From assembly GCA_023426625.1 (NCBI GenBank), contig JAFAAJ010000236.1:1-14147 (forward strand): DNA of 14,147 nt. Reading direction: 5' to 3'. This stretch comes from Bacteroidota bacterium (GTDB lineage: Bacteria; Bacteroidota; Bacteroidia; Flavobacteriales; Weeksellaceae). Within the stretch, counting starts at the first letter, position 1. Every line of letters starts with the position of its first letter. Both the position numbers and the translations under genes were made by a program. Under the pieces are notes generated by a model. That model saw only the letters and a list, made by a program, of their open reading frames with translations, was not told the DNA's origin and did no database searches. This document shows positions 6,585 to 13,708 of the stretch, in pieces.

Positions 6585-8477
6585 TTTTACTTCTTCGAAG
6601 TCTGCATCCTGTACATCTTCTGCTCCTCCTGCATTTCCTGCATTCTGAGCTCCTGCATCTGCACCCTGAGCTTGCTGTCCTGCTGCATATAGTTCTTCTG
6701 AAGCTGCCATCCAAGCTGCATCTAAAGCTTCTGTTTTAGCTTTCACATCATCAGCATTTTTAGCATCAAAAGCTGTTTTCAACTCAGCTGCTGCACTTTC
6801 GATTGCTGCTTTCTTATCAGCAGAAAGTTTGTCACCAAATTCTTTCAATTGTTTTTCTGTCTGGAAGATCAATCCGTCTGCTTTGTTGAAGATCTCAACT
6901 TCTTCTTTTTTCTTAGCATCTGCAGAAGCATTTTCCTGAGCTTCTTTTTTCATTCTTTCGATTTCTTCGTCTGAAAGACCTGAAGATGCCTGAATTTTGA
7001 TAGATTGTTCTTTACCTGTTCCTTTATCTTTTGCAGATACGTGTAAGATACCGTTTGCATCAATATCGAAGGTAACTTCAATCTGAGGAACTCCTCTTGG
7101 CGCTGGTGGAATATCTGTAAGATCAAATCTACCGATCTCTTTGTTATCATTGAACATTGGTCTTTCACCTTGTCCTACTCTGATACTTACTGCCGGTTGG
7201 TTATCGGAAGCTGTAGAGAACACTTCAGACTTTTTAGTTGGGATCGTAGTATTCGCTTCGATTAATTTAGTAAATACAGAACCCATAGTTTCGATACCTA
7301 AGGACAGTGGAGTTACGTCAAGAAGCAATACATCTTTTACGTCACCTGTTAAAACACCTCCCTGAATCGCTGCTCCAACTGCTACAACTTCATCCGGATT
7401 CACTCCTTTAGACGGCTTTTTCCCGAAGAATTTTTCTACTTCTTCCTGGATGATCGGGATTCTTGTAGAACCTCCTACCAAGATCACCTCATCGATATCG
7501 GAAGTTGATAATCCTGCATCTTTCAATGCTTTTGCAACCGGTTCCATTGATCTTCTTACCAATTCTGAAGCCAATTGCTCGAATTTAGCTCTGGTTAAAG
7601 TCTTCACTAAGTGTTTAGGACCTGTAGCTGTAGCTGTGATATATGGTAAGTTGATCTCAGTTTGTGGAGAAGAAGATAATTCGATTTTAGCTTTTTCAGC
7701 AGCTTCTTTCAATCTCTGAAGAGCGATAGCGTCTGATTTAAGATCTACTCCTTCTTCAGCTTTGAATTCATCTGCCATCCAGTTGATAATCACATCATCA
7801 AAATCATCACCTCCTAAGTGAGTATCCCCATTTGTAGATAATACTTCGAATACACCGTCTCCTAAATCAAGGATAGAGATATCGAAAGTACCACCTCCTA
7901 AGTCATAAACTGCAATTTTTTGGTCTTTATGGTTTTTATCCAAACCATACGCCAATGCCGCTGCTGTAGGTTCGTTGATGATTCTTTCAACTTTTAAACC
8001 TGCAATTTCTCCAGCTTCTTTAGTTGCCTGTCTCTGAGCATCGTTGAAGTAAGCCGGAACAGTGATTACCGCTCTTGTTACTTCCTGTCCAAGATAGTCT
8101 TCAGCAGTTTTCTTCATTTTCTGAAGGATCATCGCTGAAATTTCCTGTGGAGTATATTCTCTATCGTCAATTTTTACTTTTACAGTATCATTTGGTCCAC
8201 TCACTACTTCATAAGGCACTCTTGCGATTTCGCTACCATCATCTTTAAAATGAGTACCAATAAATCTTTTGATAGAATATACTGTCTTTTTTGGATTCGT
8301 TACAGCCTGTCTTTTTGCAGGATCACCTACCTTTCTTTCTCCATCTTCAGTGAATGCTACAATTGAAGGTGTAGTTCTTTTTCCTTCTGCATTAGGAATA
8401 ACTACCGGGTCTTTACCCTCCATTACAGCAACACAAGAGTTGGTAGTTCCTAAGTCAATTCCAATTATTTTACTCAT
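6582..8477 (-). CDS. dnaK: Molecular chaperone DnaK (Hsp70)
   Basis: This 631-residue cytoplasmic Hsp70 binds exposed hydrophobic stretches of unfolded proteins in an ATP-driven cycle with DnaJ and GrpE; neither partner gene is in this window. The nucleotide-binding domain shows the phosphate-1 motif IGIDLGTTNSC (5-15), catalytic Lys70 in YSIKRFIG, the phosphate-2 motif YDLGGGTFDIS (191-201) and the adenosine motif VILVGGSTRIP (331-341). The interdomain linker VLLLDVTP (383-390) leads to the substrate-binding beta domain, then an Ala/Lys/Glu-rich lid. The C-terminus ends in DVQDADFEEVK, the acidic EEVK-like tail typical of bacterial DnaK. Length is normal and the gene intact. It is followed by tandem hairpins with a strong terminator. 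I saw no CIRCE element upstream. The IS1182-family element begins 101 bases upstream of the start codon. Confidence 0.99.
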   Translation of the reverse strand: MSKIIGIDLGTTNSCVAVMEGKDPVVIPNAEGKRTTPSIVAFTEDGERKVGDPAKRQAVTNPKKTVYSIKRFIGTHFKDDGSEIARVPYEVVSGPNDTVKVKIDDREYTPQEISAMILQKMKKTAEDYLGQEVTRAVITVPAYFNDAQRQATKEAGEIAGLKVERIINEPTAAALAYGLDKNHKDQKIAVYDLGGGTFDISILDLGDGVFEVLSTNGDTHLGGDDFDDVIINWMADEFKAEEGVDLKSDAIALQRLKEAAEKAKIELSSSPQTEINLPYITATATGPKHLVKTLTRAKFEQLASELVRRSMEPVAKALKDAGLSTSDIDEVILVGGSTRIPIIQEEVEKFFGKKPSKGVNPDEVVAVGAAIQGGVLTGDVKDVLLLDVTPLSLGIETMGSVFTKLIEANTTIPTKKSEVFSTASDNQPAVSIRVGQGERPMFNDNKEIGRFDLTDIPPAPRGVPQIEVTFDIDANGILHVSAKDKGTGKEQSIKIQASSGLSDEEIERMKKEAQENASADAKKKEEVEIFNKADGLIFQTEKQLKEFGDKLSADKKAAIESAAAELKTAFDAKNADDVKAKTEALDAAWMAASEELYAAGQQAQGADAGAQNAGNAGGAEDVQDADFEEVK

Positions 8478-8530
8478 AATATTATATATTTTTTCTTAAT
8501 TTTTAAATTCAATTTACACTCTGATTTTCT

Positions 8531-8563
8531 CAATATTTATACCATCTGAAAATTTATGACAAA
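8531..8563 (-). promoter_or_regulatory. Candidate dnaK promoter between the IS and the start codon
   Basis: On the minus strand TTTG (8563-8560), 18 bases of spacer and TATAAATATTG (8541-8531) resemble a Bacteroidota -33/-7 pair, but the -7 is not an exact TAnnTTTG. It would give a leader of about 45-50 bases and lies wholly between the insertion sequence and the ATG. If it is the real promoter, dnaK expression would survive the insertion. Confidence 0.3.
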
Positions 8564-8578
8564 TTGACACAATAAAAA

Positions 8579-8598
8579 TAAAGAGGCTGTCTCAAAAG
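8579..8598 (+). repeat. Left terminal inverted repeat of the IS
   Basis: The sequence TAAAGAGGCTGTCTCAAAAG is the exact reverse complement of 10120-10139. Similarity continues imperfectly inward, both ends reaching a run of T residues. The outer TA may belong to the target site. Confidence 0.93.
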
Positions 8599-8614
8599 TT
8601 AGGCAGCCTTTTTT
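8584..8614 (+). terminator. Inward-facing hairpin with T-tract at the left IS end
   Basis: AGGCTG (8584-8589) pairs with CAGCCT (8604-8609) around a 14-base loop and is followed by a T run to 8614. It would tend to stop transcription entering the element from the left before the transposase gene. The loop is long and the stem only 6 bp, so it is a moderate candidate. Confidence 0.45.
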
Positions 8615-8623
8615 ATGAAAAAA

Positions 8624-8667
8624 GGAAAGCTTTGGCTTTCCTAATTGTTGCAAATTATATAATTTGC
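8624..8667 (+). promoter_or_regulatory. Hairpin plus 18-bp palindrome in the transposase leader
   Basis: GGAAAGC (8624-8630) and GCTTTCC (8635-8641) form a perfect 7-bp stem with loop TTTG. Eight bases later GCAAATTATATAATTTGC (8650-8667) is a perfect 18-bp palindrome ending 9 bases before the transposase ATG at 8677. The palindrome also contains TATAATTTG, a near -7 box, with TTTG at 8631-8634 as a possible -33. It may be promoter, operator or a translation-blocking fold; the sequence does not decide. Confidence 0.45.
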
Positions 8668-8676
8668 GGTGTGTCA

Positions 8677-10008
8677 ATGAAAACAAAAATAGTCTTTAAA
8701 GATTACCATCCCAAAGAAAATTTGCTTTTTCCTCCGAATTTATCGGAGTTAATAGAAGAAAAGCATCCCGTAAGAATCGTTTCAGGCATTATAGATGGTT
8801 TGGATATTAAAAGCTTAATGAAAACCTACAAACCTGGCGGAACCTCTTGTTACCATCCGAAAATGCTTTTAAAGGTTTTGATTTATGGCTATTTAAGCAA
8901 TATTTATTCAAGTCGCAAGATGGAACAAGCCTTGAAAGAAAATATTCATTTCATGTGGCTTTCCGCCATGAGCCGTCCCGATCATAATACCATAAACAGA
9001 TTTCGCAGTGAGCGTTTGAAAGGTGAAATTAAAGCCATTTTCACACAAATCGTTCTGCTTTTGGAGCAGGAAGGTTTGGTGAGTCTGGAAACCACTTTTG
9101 TGGACGGAACCAAGATTGAAGCCAATGCCAATCGTTACACATTTGTCTGGGGAAGATCCATCAAAAAACATAAAGCAAGAATTGCAGAGCAACTGGAGGC
9201 ACTTTGGAATTACGCGGAAAAAGTTGCCCAAGACGAACTTCAAAACACAGAAAGTCTTGATTTTAAAGAAATAGATTCAGAAAAAGTAACTCAAACCATC
9301 GACAAGATTAATGAGGTTTTAAAAGATAAAAAAGTTTCCTCAAAAATTCGTCAGAAGCTGAATTATGCTAAGAAAAACTGGGCAGACAATCTGGAGAAAT
9401 ACAAAAAGCAACAGGAAATATTAGAGGCTAGAAATTCTTATTCCAAGACCGACACAGAGGCCACTTTTATGCGGATGAAGGAGGATCATATGCGAAACGG
9501 ACAGCTTAAACCGGCCTACAATTTACAAATTTCAACCAACAGGCAATTTATTTTGCATTACTCGATTCATTCGAATCCAACAGACACCAAAACATTAGAG
9601 TCTCATCTGAAAGGCTTTGAAGAGAGTTATCATAAGGTTCCCAAAGAGCTTGTTGCCGATGCGGGTTATGGCTCGGAAGAAAATTATAATTTGCTAAAAT
9701 CCAAGAAAATAAAACCTTATGTTAAATACAATTACTTTAGAAAAGACCAAAAATCGGGACAAATAACCACTTCCCCAAACAATCCCAGACTAGCCAAAAT
9801 CAGAGAAAAGGCTTTCAGACTTCTTAACACCAGGAAAGGCATCAAACTCCGAAAACAGAGGTGTCATGATGTTGAACCTGTTTTTGCGGAACTCAAACAT
9901 AACAAAAATTTTAAACGATTCTTGCTTCGAGGAAAAAATAAGGTCGAGGTAGAAATCGCAATACTCGCAATTGCCCACAATCTAAAGAAAATGGCAAAAG
10001 CAGCCTGA
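8677..10008 (+). CDS. IS1182-family DDE transposase
   Basis: This 443-residue transposase moves the element by cutting and joining DNA ends. The N-terminal DUF772-like region shows YHPKMLLKVLIYGYLSNIYSSRKME and RPDHNTINRFRSERL. The catalytic DDE residues are probably Asp143 (TFVDGTKIEANANRY), Asp328 (VADAGYGSEENY) and Glu400 (DVEPVFAELKHNKNFKRF), with a Lys-rich insertion between the two Asp. The frame could extend upstream to 8632, but those residues overlap the leader hairpin and palindrome and do not look conserved, while MKTKIVFKDYHPKE is the usual family start, so 8677 was chosen. All catalytic positions are intact and the length is normal, so it may be active. The stop codon lies inside a terminator hairpin. 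Confidence 0.95.
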   Translation: MKTKIVFKDYHPKENLLFPPNLSELIEEKHPVRIVSGIIDGLDIKSLMKTYKPGGTSCYHPKMLLKVLIYGYLSNIYSSRKMEQALKENIHFMWLSAMSRPDHNTINRFRSERLKGEIKAIFTQIVLLLEQEGLVSLETTFVDGTKIEANANRYTFVWGRSIKKHKARIAEQLEALWNYAEKVAQDELQNTESLDFKEIDSEKVTQTIDKINEVLKDKKVSSKIRQKLNYAKKNWADNLEKYKKQQEILEARNSYSKTDTEATFMRMKEDHMRNGQLKPAYNLQISTNRQFILHYSIHSNPTDTKTLESHLKGFEESYHKVPKELVADAGYGSEENYNLLKSKKIKPYVKYNYFRKDQKSGQITTSPNNPRLAKIREKAFRLLNTRKGIKLRKQRCHDVEPVFAELKHNKNFKRFLLRGKNKVEVEIAILAIAHNLKKMAKAA

Positions 10009-10024
10009 AACAGACTGCTTTTTT
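10000..10024 (+). terminator. Terminator overlapping the transposase stop codon
   Basis: GCAGCCTG (10000-10007) pairs with CAGACTGC (10011-10018) with one C-A mismatch and an AAA loop, followed by six T residues. The TGA stop (10006-10008) lies inside the hairpin, so termination comes directly after the coding sequence. Confidence 0.75.
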
Positions 10025-10105
10025 GGATTTTCGGTTTGTTTTCAATTCTTTCTCAATATTTTCAACATACAAAATCTCAAAAAATAAAAGTTTTCAACTT
10101 CGCAG

Positions 10106-10133
10106 AAAAAAAGACTGTCCTTTTGAGACAGCC
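10106..10133 (-). terminator. Inward-facing terminator formed by the right IS end
   Basis: On the minus strand GGCTGTC (10133-10127) pairs with GACAGTC (10119-10113; one G-U) around a 7-base loop and runs into seven T residues (10112-10106). It lies 34 bases beyond the metalloprotease stop and would terminate that transcript as well as block antisense entry into the element. Confidence 0.65.
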
Positions 10134-10139
10134 TCTTTA
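10120..10139 (-). repeat. Right terminal inverted repeat of the IS
   Basis: It is the exact reverse complement of the left end (8579-8598) over 20 bases. Internal similarity then becomes imperfect because the left end carries two extra bases before the GCAGCC/ACAGTC segment. Confidence 0.93.
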
Positions 10140-10166
10140 CTAGACAATATTTGGGAAATATTTTCA

Positions 10167-11411
10167 CTATTGCTTGATGAACTTCATTGATTTTACGAAA
10201 TCTTTACCTTTATATGTTCTGATGTAATATACACCGTTTGCAAAATCTCTCACATCAATTTTGTCAGTTTCATTGTTAATTACAGCTCTTTTTATCAATC
10301 TTCCTTCTGAACTGAAAATTTCTACTTCATCAATCTTCACTAATGGTGAAGCAATAGAAATAAACTGCGTAGTCGGGTTAGGGAAAATATTGATAGATTC
10401 AGCCTTTTCAACTTCATTTACTGCCAAAAAGCTGCAAGCATTTGAGTTAAGTAAGCTCGCTCTTGGACCGATTAAAGCATTTTGTGCAATTGTTTTTTGA
10501 TTATTTGTAAACATAGCCATAGAAGCATCATCTACATAATCCATAAAATTCATGAACATTGCCCCTGAAGCAGTAGGTGTACAAACATAACTATTATCAG
10601 GAAATACAGGTGTTCCAAAATAAGGCTCACTGGTAGCCGGAGTGTCTGCACAACCATCATTATTAAGACTTGTACCACACGTTACCGGATAGTTATTAGA
10701 ACTTCCCCAAATATGGTTAAGACCAAAATAATGTCCGATCTCGTGAGTCGCAGTTCTACCTTTATTATAAGGAGGAGCTGCCGTTCCCATAGTTCCGAAC
10801 GCAAGATATGTTATACATAAACCATCATTTGCATATCCTGCAGCGATCGGTGGATAAGCCCAACCTAACAAATCCTGGTCAGTAAATGCACCTACCCATA
10901 TATTTAAGTATTTTGTTGTATCCCATGCATAATCACCTCCTAGTGCACCATTATAATAATTATCATCAAATAAGAAAGATGAAGCTACTGGTTTTCTGAT
11001 GATCCCCGTTGTAGATGCTCCATTTGGATCTTTCGTAGCCAGGCAGAATGCTATTTCCATATCAGAAGCCACTGATTGAAAAACAGGAGGAACCACTGTA
11101 CTGAAATCTGCATTGGTTTTTCTAAAGTCCGCATTCAAAACAGCCAATTGAGACTGGATCTGCGCATCGGAAATATTCTGAGTGGCATTTTTATATAAAA
11201 CGTGTACCACCACAGGAATAGTTACCACAGTTTTTTTTGCTGAAGTGCTTGGCTTATTATTTTTTAAAAAGTGATCAAGATCTTTTTCAGCCAATTTAGC
11301 TTCAGGATGCTGAATATAAAACTGCTCTAATTTTTCATAAGTTGCACACCCTCTCTGTGCATTCATCATAGCCATTAACGAAACAGCCGCGAATATTAAG
11401 ATTTTTTTCAT
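10167..11411 (-). CDS. Secreted M43-family zinc metalloprotease with T9SS sorting domain
   Basis: This 414-residue protein is probably an extracellular or surface zinc endopeptidase of the cytophagalysin/pappalysin type (MEROPS M43). A Sec signal peptide covers about residues 1-18 (MKKILIFAAVSLMAMMNA). A propeptide-like stretch precedes VVTIPVVVHVLYKNA (62-76), the usual start of the catalytic domain. The zinc motif HEIGHYFGLNH (223-233) supplies three His ligands and catalytic Glu224. CADTPAT (254-260) and the Met-turn MNFMDY (287-292) are family landmarks, and several cysteines suggest disulfides. The last 75 residues (INIFPNPTTQFIS to the end) are a Por/type A sorting domain recognised by the type IX secretion system and normally removed on export. 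It is divergent from ppk1 and appears to be a single-gene unit. Its 3' end lies 27 bases from the IS1182-family element. The natural substrate is unknown. Confidence 0.95.
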   Translation of the reverse strand: MKKILIFAAVSLMAMMNAQRGCATYEKLEQFYIQHPEAKLAEKDLDHFLKNNKPSTSAKKTVVTIPVVVHVLYKNATQNISDAQIQSQLAVLNADFRKTNADFSTVVPPVFQSVASDMEIAFCLATKDPNGASTTGIIRKPVASSFLFDDNYYNGALGGDYAWDTTKYLNIWVGAFTDQDLLGWAYPPIAAGYANDGLCITYLAFGTMGTAAPPYNKGRTATHEIGHYFGLNHIWGSSNNYPVTCGTSLNNDGCADTPATSEPYFGTPVFPDNSYVCTPTASGAMFMNFMDYVDDASMAMFTNNQKTIAQNALIGPRASLLNSNACSFLAVNEVEKAESINIFPNPTTQFISIASPLVKIDEVEIFSSEGRLIKRAVINNETDKIDVRDFANGVYYIRTYKGKDFVKSMKFIKQ

Positions 11412-11431
11412 AAGAGATAAAAAATAAGTGG

Positions 11432-11439
11432 CAAATATA
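11432..11439 (-). promoter_or_regulatory. Bacteroidota -7 promoter box for the metalloprotease gene
   Basis: The minus strand reads TATATTTG, an exact TAnnTTTG match, with a TTG 16 bases upstream (in CTTGTTTGG), slightly short of the usual -33 spacing. The start site would be near 11426, giving a leader of about 15 bases before the ATG at 11411. Confidence 0.55.
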
Positions 11440-11609
11440 CTTTTTTTCAGCCAAACAAGAGTAATTCATTATACAAAACATCATCATTAACAGTATTTTC
11501 CACTCAACATTACATCTTTGCCCAATGTATGAGGACTTGGGAAAACGAGTATATCTAATTTTAATCAAAGTTTAACTTTATACATATAGGAAAGACTGTT
11601 TTGAATTAT

Positions 11610-11617
11610 TATTTTTG
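11610..11617 (+). promoter_or_regulatory. Bacteroidota -7 promoter box for ppk1
   Basis: TATTTTTG exactly matches TAnnTTTG and would place the transcript start near 11624, 12 bases before the ATG at 11636. That makes the upstream in-frame ATG at 11615 untranslated and supports the shorter Ppk1 start. No clear -33 TTG lies at the usual distance. The rest of the divergent region (about 11440-11609) shows no other recognisable element. Confidence 0.45.
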
Positions 11618-11635
11618 ATAAATTTTACCACCAAT

Positions 11636-13708
11636 ATGTCATTACATTTCAATCCCAGAGATATTACATGGTTAGCTTTCAACGAGAGGGTTTTGCAGGA
11701 GGCGATGGATGAAAAGGTTCCTTTACATCTTAGGATCCGTTTTCTAGGGATTTTTTCCAATAATCTGGATGAATTTTTCCGTGTCCGGGTAGCGGGTTTA
11801 AAGCGTGCAATGGACTTTAAGGAAAAGGTAATAGCCGAATCTTTCTATCAGCCACCATCTAAAATATTACAACGGATCAATGAGATCGTGATCAGACAGC
11901 AACAGAACTTTGATAAAACCTGGAAAAAAATTCAGGCTGAAATGGCTGACCAGAAGATCTTCATTAAAAATTCCAAAAATCTTAGTGCTAAACAAAAGGA
12001 CTTCGTAAGAAATTATTTTGATGAAGTGGTGGAGTCCAATGTTATTCCTATTCTTCTTCATGACAATACGCCTATGCCGTATTTAAGGGATAAAAGCCTT
12101 TATCTTGGTGTAGCAATGAGAAAAAAAAACTGGCAGTATCAAAGCAATTATGCTATTATTGAGATCCCTTCACGTTTTGTCGGGAGGTTTGTACTTCTGC
12201 CTACGGAAGATCCGGAAGAAAAGAATGTGATGCTACTGGAAGATGTTATTGCTTTCAATTTACCTCATATCTTCTCCTATTTTGGGTATGATGAATTTGC
12301 GGCTAATGCTTTTAAAGTAACAAAAGATGCCGAACTGGACCTGGATAATGATATTAGAACAAATTTCGCTGAAAAAATAGAAAAAGGACTTAAAAACAGG
12401 AGAAAAGGAAAACCTACCCGTTTTGTTTTTGATAAAGATATGGATAAAGCTCTTCTTGAACTGCTTATCCGAAAATTAAATCTGAGCAAGAAAGACAGCA
12501 TCATTCCCGGAGGAAAAATACACAACTTCAAACATTTCATGGATTTCCCGGATGTTTTTGAAGCTTATGAAAAGCCTGTGGAAAGAACATCCTTTACTCA
12601 CCCTGCCTTTGAACATGGTGAAAGAGTTACAGATGTTATTCTAAAAAATGATGTCCTGCTTACCTTCCCTTATCATAAATACAATCCCGTGATCGATCTG
12701 CTGCGTGAAGCTGCTATGGATCCTGATGTAAAATCGATCCAGATCACCGCTTACCGTCTTGCAAGCAGCTCCAAAATCATCAATGCATTGATTTATGCGG
12801 CGAGAAACGGCAAGGAAGTGACAGTAATGCTTGAGCTTCAGGCAAGATTCGATGAGGAATCTAATCTGGAATGGAAAGAAATGCTGGAACCGGAAGGCAT
12901 CACCGTTTTAATAGGAATTCCAAATAAAAAAGTTCACGCCAAACTCTGTGTCATCAAGAAAAGATCTCACAATAAAACCATTCAGTACGGTTTTGTGAGT
13001 ACCGGAAACTTCAATGAAAAAACAGCCAGAATTTACGGAGATCATTTGCTGATGACCGCCGATCGTGGCATTATGGCAGATATCAATAAAGTTTTTAATG
13101 TTCTGAAAAAGCCGAAAGAGGATTTTTTGCCTGTACTGAAAACCTGTAAAAGTCTTTTGGTATGTCCTCAGTTTATGCGTGAAAAAATTGTTCATCATAT
13201 TGACAAGGAAATTGAAGAAGCCAAAGCCGGAAGAAAAGCGGAAATGATCATTAAAGCAAATTCTCTGAGCGACCGTGCTCTGATCACCAAATTATATGAT
13301 GCTGCAAAAGCCGGAGTAACGATAAGAATGATCATCCGTGGTATTTATTGCGCCGTGAACCAAAAAGGATTTAAGGAAAAAATAAAGGCAATAAGTATTG
13401 TGGACGAATATCTTGAACACGCAAGAGTGATGTACTTTTATAACAAAGGTTCCGAAGACATCTATATTTCCTCCGCAGACTGGATGACGAGAAACCTGGA
13501 TTACAGGATAGAAGCTGCCGCAAAAATCACAGACAAAAGCCTTAAAAAAGAGCTAAAGGACATTCTTGACATTCAACTGAAAGATAATGTAAAGGCCCGG
13601 ATTTTAGATAAAAAACTGAGCAATGAATATATAAGGAATGACAAGAAAGAATGCCGCTCCCAGATTGAAACATATAACTATTTAAAAGCCAAAACAAGTA
13701 CAAGATGA
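11636..13708 (+). CDS. ppk1: Polyphosphate kinase 1
   Basis: This 690-residue enzyme reversibly transfers the terminal phosphate of ATP onto inorganic polyphosphate chains. The N-terminal domain opens with FNPRDITWLAFNERVLQEA and continues with FLGIFSNNLDEFFRVRVAGL. Two phospholipase-D-like catalytic domains follow. The autophosphorylated histidine lies in NKKVHAKLCVIK (His434 from this start, close to His435 in the E. coli enzyme), with STGNFNEKTARIYGDH just after it. The second essential histidine lies in YLEHARVMYFYN (His595), followed by SSADWMTRNLDYRIEAA, the family signature. Seven more in-frame codons exist upstream (ATG at 11615), but conservation and the promoter box favour 11636. 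The stop overlaps the ppx start as ATGA (13705-13708), so the two are translationally coupled. Length is normal and the gene intact. Confidence 0.97.
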   Translation: MSLHFNPRDITWLAFNERVLQEAMDEKVPLHLRIRFLGIFSNNLDEFFRVRVAGLKRAMDFKEKVIAESFYQPPSKILQRINEIVIRQQQNFDKTWKKIQAEMADQKIFIKNSKNLSAKQKDFVRNYFDEVVESNVIPILLHDNTPMPYLRDKSLYLGVAMRKKNWQYQSNYAIIEIPSRFVGRFVLLPTEDPEEKNVMLLEDVIAFNLPHIFSYFGYDEFAANAFKVTKDAELDLDNDIRTNFAEKIEKGLKNRRKGKPTRFVFDKDMDKALLELLIRKLNLSKKDSIIPGGKIHNFKHFMDFPDVFEAYEKPVERTSFTHPAFEHGERVTDVILKNDVLLTFPYHKYNPVIDLLREAAMDPDVKSIQITAYRLASSSKIINALIYAARNGKEVTVMLELQARFDEESNLEWKEMLEPEGITVLIGIPNKKVHAKLCVIKKRSHNKTIQYGFVSTGNFNEKTARIYGDHLLMTADRGIMADINKVFNVLKKPKEDFLPVLKTCKSLLVCPQFMREKIVHHIDKEIEEAKAGRKAEMIIKANSLSDRALITKLYDAAKAGVTIRMIIRGIYCAVNQKGFKEKIKAISIVDEYLEHARVMYFYNKGSEDIYISSADWMTRNLDYRIEAAAKITDKSLKKELKDILDIQLKDNVKARILDKKLSNEYIRNDKKECRSQIETYNYLKAKTSTR

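Larger units (their letters stand above)
8579..10139 (+). mobile_element. Complete IS1182-family insertion sequence
   Basis: A 1,561-bp element bounded by 20-bp perfect terminal inverted repeats encloses one full-length transposase gene with no frameshift. The family call rests on the transposase sequence. The outermost TA at each end could be a 2-bp target duplication or part of the repeat; beyond it the flanks (AATAAAAA on the left, CTAGACAA on the right) show no direct repeat. Intact ends and coding sequence suggest a recent or still mobile copy. It lies between dnaK and the metalloprotease gene and interrupts neither. Confidence 0.93.

Noticed and set aside
8472..8580. CIRCE (HrcA operator) or other known heat-shock operator upstream of dnaK
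   Set aside because: No TTAGCACTC/GAGTGCTAA arms are present between the IS and the start codon. Only two TGTCA-like repeats (8556-8569 region) are visible, too weak to call.
8564..8598. TTGACA (8564-8569) as an outward or hybrid promoter element made by the IS
   Set aside because: No -10 or TAnnTTTG lies at suitable spacing on the plus strand, and Bacteroidota promoters do not use TTGACA in this way.
8632..8676. Longer transposase N-terminus beginning MAFLIVANYI
   Set aside because: These 15 codons overlap the leader hairpin and palindrome and do not look like the family N-terminus; the MKTKIVF start at 8677 fits better.
8571..10148. Target-site duplication longer than 2 bp flanking the IS
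   Set aside because: The flanks AATAAAAA and CTAGACAA share no direct repeat. Only TA could be duplicated, and it cannot be told apart from the inverted repeat.
10146..10162. Terminator of the metalloprotease gene before the IS
   Set aside because: The hairpin (AATATTT, loop, AAATATT) contains only A and T in its stem and has no following T-tract on the minus strand.
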